Shown here: positions 7,507-10,065 of the stretch, piece by piece
Position numbering within the stretch: the first letter of the stretch is position 1
Layout of the letters: each line of letters starts with the position of its first letter
Assembly: GCA_012510335.1 (NCBI GenBank)
Contig: JAAZIF010000061.1
Coordinates: 1-10,065 of the forward strand
DNA length: 10,065 nucleotides
Source of the DNA: Methanomicrobiales archaeon
Lineage (GTDB): Archaea; Halobacteriota; Methanomicrobia; Methanomicrobiales; Methanoculleaceae
Direction: 5' to 3'
Translations under genes and position numbers: made by a program
The notes under the pieces: generated by a model
Databases searched by the model: none
Told to the model about the DNA's origin: nothing
Seen by the model: only the letters and a program-made list of their open reading frames with translations

Positions 7507-7614
7507 TCAGGAGGCCTCCTTGAACCGGAGTCCCCAGAGGGTAAGCACCACGATGACCAGGGCGACGACGGCGCCAAGGATGAGTCCAGTGTGGAAAGGT
7601 AATCCGAACAACAT
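7507..7614 (-). CDS. 35-residue single-TM protein, likely symporter small accessory protein
   Basis: A short ORF directly upstream of the symporter gene: ATG at 7614, 35 codons, TGA at 7507-7509 immediately followed by the symporter ATG. The peptide begins MLFGLPFHTG, has one hydrophobic helix at about residues 11-27 (LILGAVVALVIVV core), and ends with WGLRFKEAS, a basic/polar tail, suggesting a cytosolic C-terminus. Families of roughly 35-residue single-TM small accessory proteins encoded beside SSS transporters are known, and size, topology and position fit; I cannot confirm membership by search. The only in-frame start is this ATG, because a TGA occurs three codons upstream. It lacks a clear Shine-Dalgarno site, consistent with a leaderless message from the TATA box at about 7643. 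A role in assembly or stability of the symporter is inference. Confidence 0.75.
   Translation of the reverse strand: MLFGLPFHTGLILGAVVALVIVVLTLWGLRFKEAS
7515..7521 (-). promoter_or_regulatory. Strong ribosome binding site of the SSS symporter gene
   Basis: Read on the minus strand, AAGGAGG lies 8 bases before the symporter ATG at 7506 and within the last codons of the small upstream gene. It confirms the symporter start and suggests coupled translation. The site is part of a 12-base perfect palindrome, AGGAGGCCTCCT, at 7509-7520. Confidence 0.75.
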
Positions 7615-7637
7615 GCTATGTCAGCATGTGGCATGCT
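7611..7637. promoter_or_regulatory. Operator-like palindromic half-sites at the symporter operon promoter
   Basis: Three alternating copies of one 6-base half-site are present: CATGCT at 7612-7617, AGCATG at 7623-7628 and CATGCT at 7632-7637. They form two overlapping dyads: a 7-base arm pair with a 5-base spacer (7611-7629) and a 6-base arm pair with a 3-base spacer (7623-7637). Their centres are about 10 bases apart, near one helical turn. They sit between the TATA box and the start codon of the small gene, where a bound protein would block initiation. The function is inferred from geometry. Confidence 0.5.
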
Positions 7638-7638
7638 A

Positions 7639-7648
7639 ACATATAACA
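7639..7648 (-). promoter_or_regulatory. TATA box of the symporter operon
   Basis: On the minus strand TGTTATATGT is a fair archaeal TATA-box match and the most AT-rich spot in this gap. Centred near 7643, it predicts transcription starting near 7618, about four bases before the ATG at 7614, so the message would be leaderless or nearly so. Confidence 0.5.
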
Positions 7649-7702
7649 CGTTCGTTTTGAGCCAGGATACCGCTCTGATCAGGAGAGGAGCTTCATATAC
7701 CC

Positions 7703-7709
7703 AAAAAAA
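7703..7709 (-). terminator. T7 terminator of the branched-chain amino acid operon
   Basis: On the minus strand seven consecutive T start two bases after the ilvN TAA (7712-7714). This is the best T-run in the window and fits an archaeal intrinsic terminator. It separates the ilv operon from the symporter operon, which also has its own TATA box downstream. Confidence 0.6.
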
Positions 7710-7711
7710 TG

Positions 7712-8215
7712 TTATTTGGAACTCTTTACGGTCTTTGTGCCCCGGAGGATTGCAATCTTTCCGGTGCGAACCAGTTCCTTGATTCCGTACTGGCGCAGGA
7801 GTTTCTCAAGGGCCTCGATCTTTTCAGTATCACCGGCTACCTGGAGCACCAGTGTCTTTGACCCGACGTCCACGACCTGGGCCCGGAATATATCAGCGAT
7901 CTGGAGGATCTCGGCACGGGAGGTGCCCGGTTCGGCAGCAACCTTGATGAGGGCGAGCTCCCGCTCCACGCTCTCCCGCTCGGAGAGGTCGGAGACCTTG
8001 ATGACGTCGATGAGTTTGTTGGTCTGCTTCATCACCTGCTCGACCACAGAATCATCGCCGTTCACCACGATCGTGATCCGGCTCATATCAGGCTCTTCAC
8101 AGGTTCCGACAGCGAGGCTCTCGATGTTGAACCCCCGGCGCGAGAACATGCCTGCGACCCGGCTCAGGACGCCGGCCCGGTTCTCCACGATGACGCTTAT
8201 CGTGTGCGGTTTCAT
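7712..8215 (-). CDS. ilvN: Acetolactate synthase, small regulatory subunit
   Basis: Regulatory subunit of acetohydroxyacid synthase, 167 residues, which raises the activity of the IlvB subunit and confers feedback inhibition, normally by valine. An N-terminal ACT domain covers about residues 4-76. It begins TISVIVENRAGVLSRVAGMF and includes Asn12, Gly15 and Asn30, which match valine-site positions of the IlvH family. The C-terminal ALS domain spans about 83-158 and includes ELALIKV and FRAQVVDVG. The length is normal for an IlvH-type subunit. The ATG overlaps the ilvB stop codon in an ATGA arrangement, and GGGGTG seven bases upstream, inside ilvB, serves as ribosome binding site, so translation is probably coupled to give balanced subunits. 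It is the last gene of the operon; a T-run follows the stop directly. The symbol ilvH would be equally valid. Confidence 0.96.
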   Translation of the reverse strand: MKPHTISVIVENRAGVLSRVAGMFSRRGFNIESLAVGTCEEPDMSRITIVVNGDDSVVEQVMKQTNKLIDVIKVSDLSERESVERELALIKVAAEPGTSRAEILQIADIFRAQVVDVGSKTLVLQVAGDTEKIEALEKLLRQYGIKELVRTGKIAILRGTKTVKSSK

Positions 8216-9888
8216 TCGTGATGCACCCCGATCATCTCGTTGATCGCGGCCCCCGCAGGGACCATGGGGAAGACATTCTCCTCCCGCTCGATCCTGAAAT
8301 CCAGGACGTAAGGTCCGTCGGCCGCAAGAGCGGTCTCGAGCGCCTCCAGGACATCCCCCTTCTCCTCGACCCTGATACCCTCAACCCCGTAAGCGTTTGC
8401 GATTCCGACAAAGTCCACCGGCGGGAGCTCGGTGTAGGCGTAGCGACGGTCGTAGAAGAGCTCCTGCCACTGGCGCACCATACCGAGGTACATGTTGTTC
8501 AGGATCACGACCTTGACCGGGATCTTATAGTGTGCAACCGTCCCGAGCTCCTGGATGTTCATCTGGATGCTCCCATCGCCGGCGATATCGACGACGGGGA
8601 GGTCAGGCCGGGCGAAATGGGCGCCTATGGCTGCCGGAAACCCGTATCCCATCGTCCCGAGGCCGCCCGATGTGATCCAGGTCCGGGGTTTTTTGAAGCA
8701 GTAGTAGAGTGCAGCCCACATCTGGTTCTGGCCCACCTCGCTTGCGATAACCCCTTCGCCATCCAGGAGGCGGGAGAGCACTTCGATGACGTACTGCGGG
8801 CGGAGATGGTCGTCTTCGCGGTAGCGCAGGGGGTACTGCGCCTTCCAGGTGCTTATCCTCGCCGTCCAGCTCGCCGTATCCCCCCGCTTCTGCATCCGCT
8901 GGAGGAAGGCCTGGAGCACCGCCTTTACGTCGCCCACGATCGGGACATCGACCACCTTGTTCTTACCGATCTCGGCAGGGTCGATATCGATGTGGATGAC
9001 CGCGGCGCTCGGCGCGAATGTCTCGATCTTGCCCGTCACCCGGTCATCGAACCGGGCACCTATGGCGATCAGGAGGTCGCATTCGGTGACCGCGTAGTTC
9101 GCGGTCTGGGTGCCATGCATACCGAGCATGCCGAGGGAGAGCGGGTGGTCACCGGGGATTGCGCCAAGCCCCATAAGGGTCGTCGTCACCGGGATGGCCG
9201 CGGTCTCGGCAAATTTCAGGAGTTCTGCCGACGATCCCGAGTGGATCACCCCGCCGCCGGCGTAGATCAGTGGGCGCTCTGCATCCACGATCAGGTCGAG
9301 TGCTTTATCGATCTGGCGGACGTGCCCCTCGTAGGTGGGCTGGTAGCCCCGGAGAGAGATCTTCCCCTGGGCGGTCCCGCCGGCCTTCACCTGACCGTTG
9401 GTGACGTCTTTTGGGAGGTCGACCAGCACCGGGCCGGGCCGGCCGGTTCGGGCTATGTAAAACGCCTCCCGGATCACGCGGTCAAGGTCGCCGGCATCCT
9501 TCACGAGGTAGTTGTGCTTCGTGACCGGCATCGTGATGCCGGTGATGTCCGATTCCTGGAACGCGTCGTTCCCGAGCATGCCTGTCGGTACCTGACCGGT
9601 TAGGGCTACTATCGGGGCAGAGTCCATGTAAGCCGTTGCTATACCGGTTACAAGGTTGCATGCACCGGGGCCAGAGGTAGCTAGGCATACCCCTACCCGG
9701 CCGCTGGCCCGTGCGTAGCCATCGGCTGCATGTGCTGCTGCCTGTTCATGCCTCACCAGTATGTGCCGGATCGACGAGTCGTAGAGCTCGTCATAGATCG
9801 GCAACACTGAGCCACCGGGGTAGCCGAATATGGTGTCCACCCCCTCGCGCTGGAGCGCGTCAATCAGAGTTCTGGCTCCGGTCTTCAT
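8212..9888 (-). CDS. ilvB: Acetolactate synthase, large catalytic subunit
   Basis: Catalytic subunit of acetohydroxyacid synthase (EC 2.2.1.6), 558 residues. It condenses two pyruvates to 2-acetolactate, or pyruvate with 2-oxobutyrate to 2-aceto-2-hydroxybutyrate, the first shared step to valine/leucine and isoleucine. The N-terminal TPP-binding domain has FGYPGG (21-26) and the catalytic Glu48 in RHEQAAAH. The middle FAD-type domain includes ARFDDRVTGK (278-287). The C-terminal TPP domain has the GDG motif (437-439) followed by NN (464-465), and NMYLGMVRQWQ (465-475), whose Trp474 is characteristic of acetohydroxyacid synthases rather than other TPP enzymes. The length is normal. The start at 9888 lies 29 bases inside the preceding leuA/cimA-type gene, with AGGGAA a few bases upstream. 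Its stop overlaps the ilvN start, so all three genes are one transcription unit. Confidence 0.97.
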   Translation of the reverse strand: MKTGARTLIDALQREGVDTIFGYPGGSVLPIYDELYDSSIRHILVRHEQAAAHAADGYARASGRVGVCLATSGPGACNLVTGIATAYMDSAPIVALTGQVPTGMLGNDAFQESDITGITMPVTKHNYLVKDAGDLDRVIREAFYIARTGRPGPVLVDLPKDVTNGQVKAGGTAQGKISLRGYQPTYEGHVRQIDKALDLIVDAERPLIYAGGGVIHSGSSAELLKFAETAAIPVTTTLMGLGAIPGDHPLSLGMLGMHGTQTANYAVTECDLLIAIGARFDDRVTGKIETFAPSAAVIHIDIDPAEIGKNKVVDVPIVGDVKAVLQAFLQRMQKRGDTASWTARISTWKAQYPLRYREDDHLRPQYVIEVLSRLLDGEGVIASEVGQNQMWAALYYCFKKPRTWITSGGLGTMGYGFPAAIGAHFARPDLPVVDIAGDGSIQMNIQELGTVAHYKIPVKVVILNNMYLGMVRQWQELFYDRRYAYTELPPVDFVGIANAYGVEGIRVEEKGDVLEALETALAADGPYVLDFRIEREENVFPMVPAGAAINEMIGVHHE

Positions 9889-10065
9889 GCTCTTCCCTGA
9901 GTAGTCTGTTCATTCCGGCAATAACTGCTTCGACGCTTGCCATGATTATGTCCGTCCTTGCGCCACGGGATGTCACGGTCTTCCCGTCCTTGCTGAGCTT
10001 CACCGATACGTCAACGAGGGCGTCGGTGCCGCCGGTTATAGCATCCACGCGGTATTCATCGAGCC
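9860..10065 (-). CDS. 2-isopropylmalate/(R)-citramalate synthase family, C-terminal end only
   Basis: The last 67 codons of a gene that begins beyond the right edge. The visible protein reads LDEYRVDAITGGTDALVDV and continues with GARTDIIMASVEAVIAGMNRLL. This is the end of the LeuA allosteric (dimer regulatory) domain found in 2-isopropylmalate synthase and in related citramalate synthases. These enzymes condense acetyl-CoA with 2-oxoisovalerate (leucine route) or with pyruvate (isoleucine route of many methanogens). The substrate-determining catalytic domain is outside the window, so leuA and cimA cannot be separated. The gene overlaps ilvB by 29 bases and heads the visible operon. The presence of the regulatory domain suggests feedback control by leucine or isoleucine. 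Confidence 0.9.
   Translation of the reverse strand, partial: LDEYRVDAITGGTDALVDVSVKLSKDGKTVTSRGARTDIIMASVEAVIAGMNRLLREEHEDRSQNSD

Noticed and set aside
7509..7520. 12-base perfect palindrome AGGAGGCCTCCT as a possible regulatory hairpin or operator
   Set aside because: It contains the symporter ribosome binding site and codons for the end of the small protein; with a loop of four bases only a four-pair stem is possible, so chance is the simpler explanation.
8218..9603. 461-codon plus-strand ORF opposite ilvB
   Set aside because: Its composition is unusually rich in Asp, Arg, His and Val with no recognisable domain, as expected for the antisense of GC-rich coding sequence; ilvB covers it fully.

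Overview
The window is GC-rich DNA with tightly packed genes. Two initiation regions pair TATA-like elements with very short or no leaders, and gene ends carry bare T-runs rather than hairpin terminators. Together with the gene content (a TrkA-domain cation antiporter, a PspC-domain miniprotein, a compact RecQ, N-formylglutamate amidohydrolase, and a citramalate/isopropylmalate synthase gene joined to ilvB-ilvN), this suggests a chromosomal segment of a euryarchaeon, most likely a Methanomicrobiales methanogen of the Methanoculleus type. That assignment is inference from general resemblance; no 16S rRNA or methanogenesis gene is present.

Layout from left to right. (1) Bases 1-1902, plus strand: most of a CPA2 monovalent cation/H+ antiporter with cytosolic TrkA-N and TrkA-C domains; its 5' end lies outside the window. 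(2) Bases 1997-3498, minus strand: recQ followed by a PspC-domain miniprotein, converging on the antiporter gene. (3) Bases 3690-5975: a divergent pair, N-formylglutamate amidohydrolase (minus) and a neurotransmitter:sodium-symporter-family transporter (plus), with only 45 bases between start codons. (4) Bases 5989-7614, minus strand: a two-gene unit made of a 35-residue single-TM protein and a sodium:solute symporter whose ATG directly follows the small gene's TGA. In front of it lie a TATA box, palindromic CATGCT half-sites and a near-leaderless start. (5) Bases 7712-10065, minus strand: a branched-chain amino acid operon, (leuA/cimA-type gene, C-terminus only)-ilvB-ilvN, with overlapping genes and a T7 terminator just after ilvN.

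Functionally, the right end makes acetohydroxyacids and probably 2-isopropylmalate or citramalate for isoleucine, valine and leucine synthesis. The centre is devoted to sodium-coupled uptake of small organic solutes (NSS and SSS transporters), possibly tied to an N-formyl-amino-acid hydrolase. The left end handles cation/proton exchange and DNA repair. No rRNA, tRNA, CRISPR array, insertion sequence or prophage gene was seen. The features most worth following up are the 35-aa ORF with its operator-like promoter, and the shortened RecQ with altered motifs. No clearly new multi-gene system is evident.
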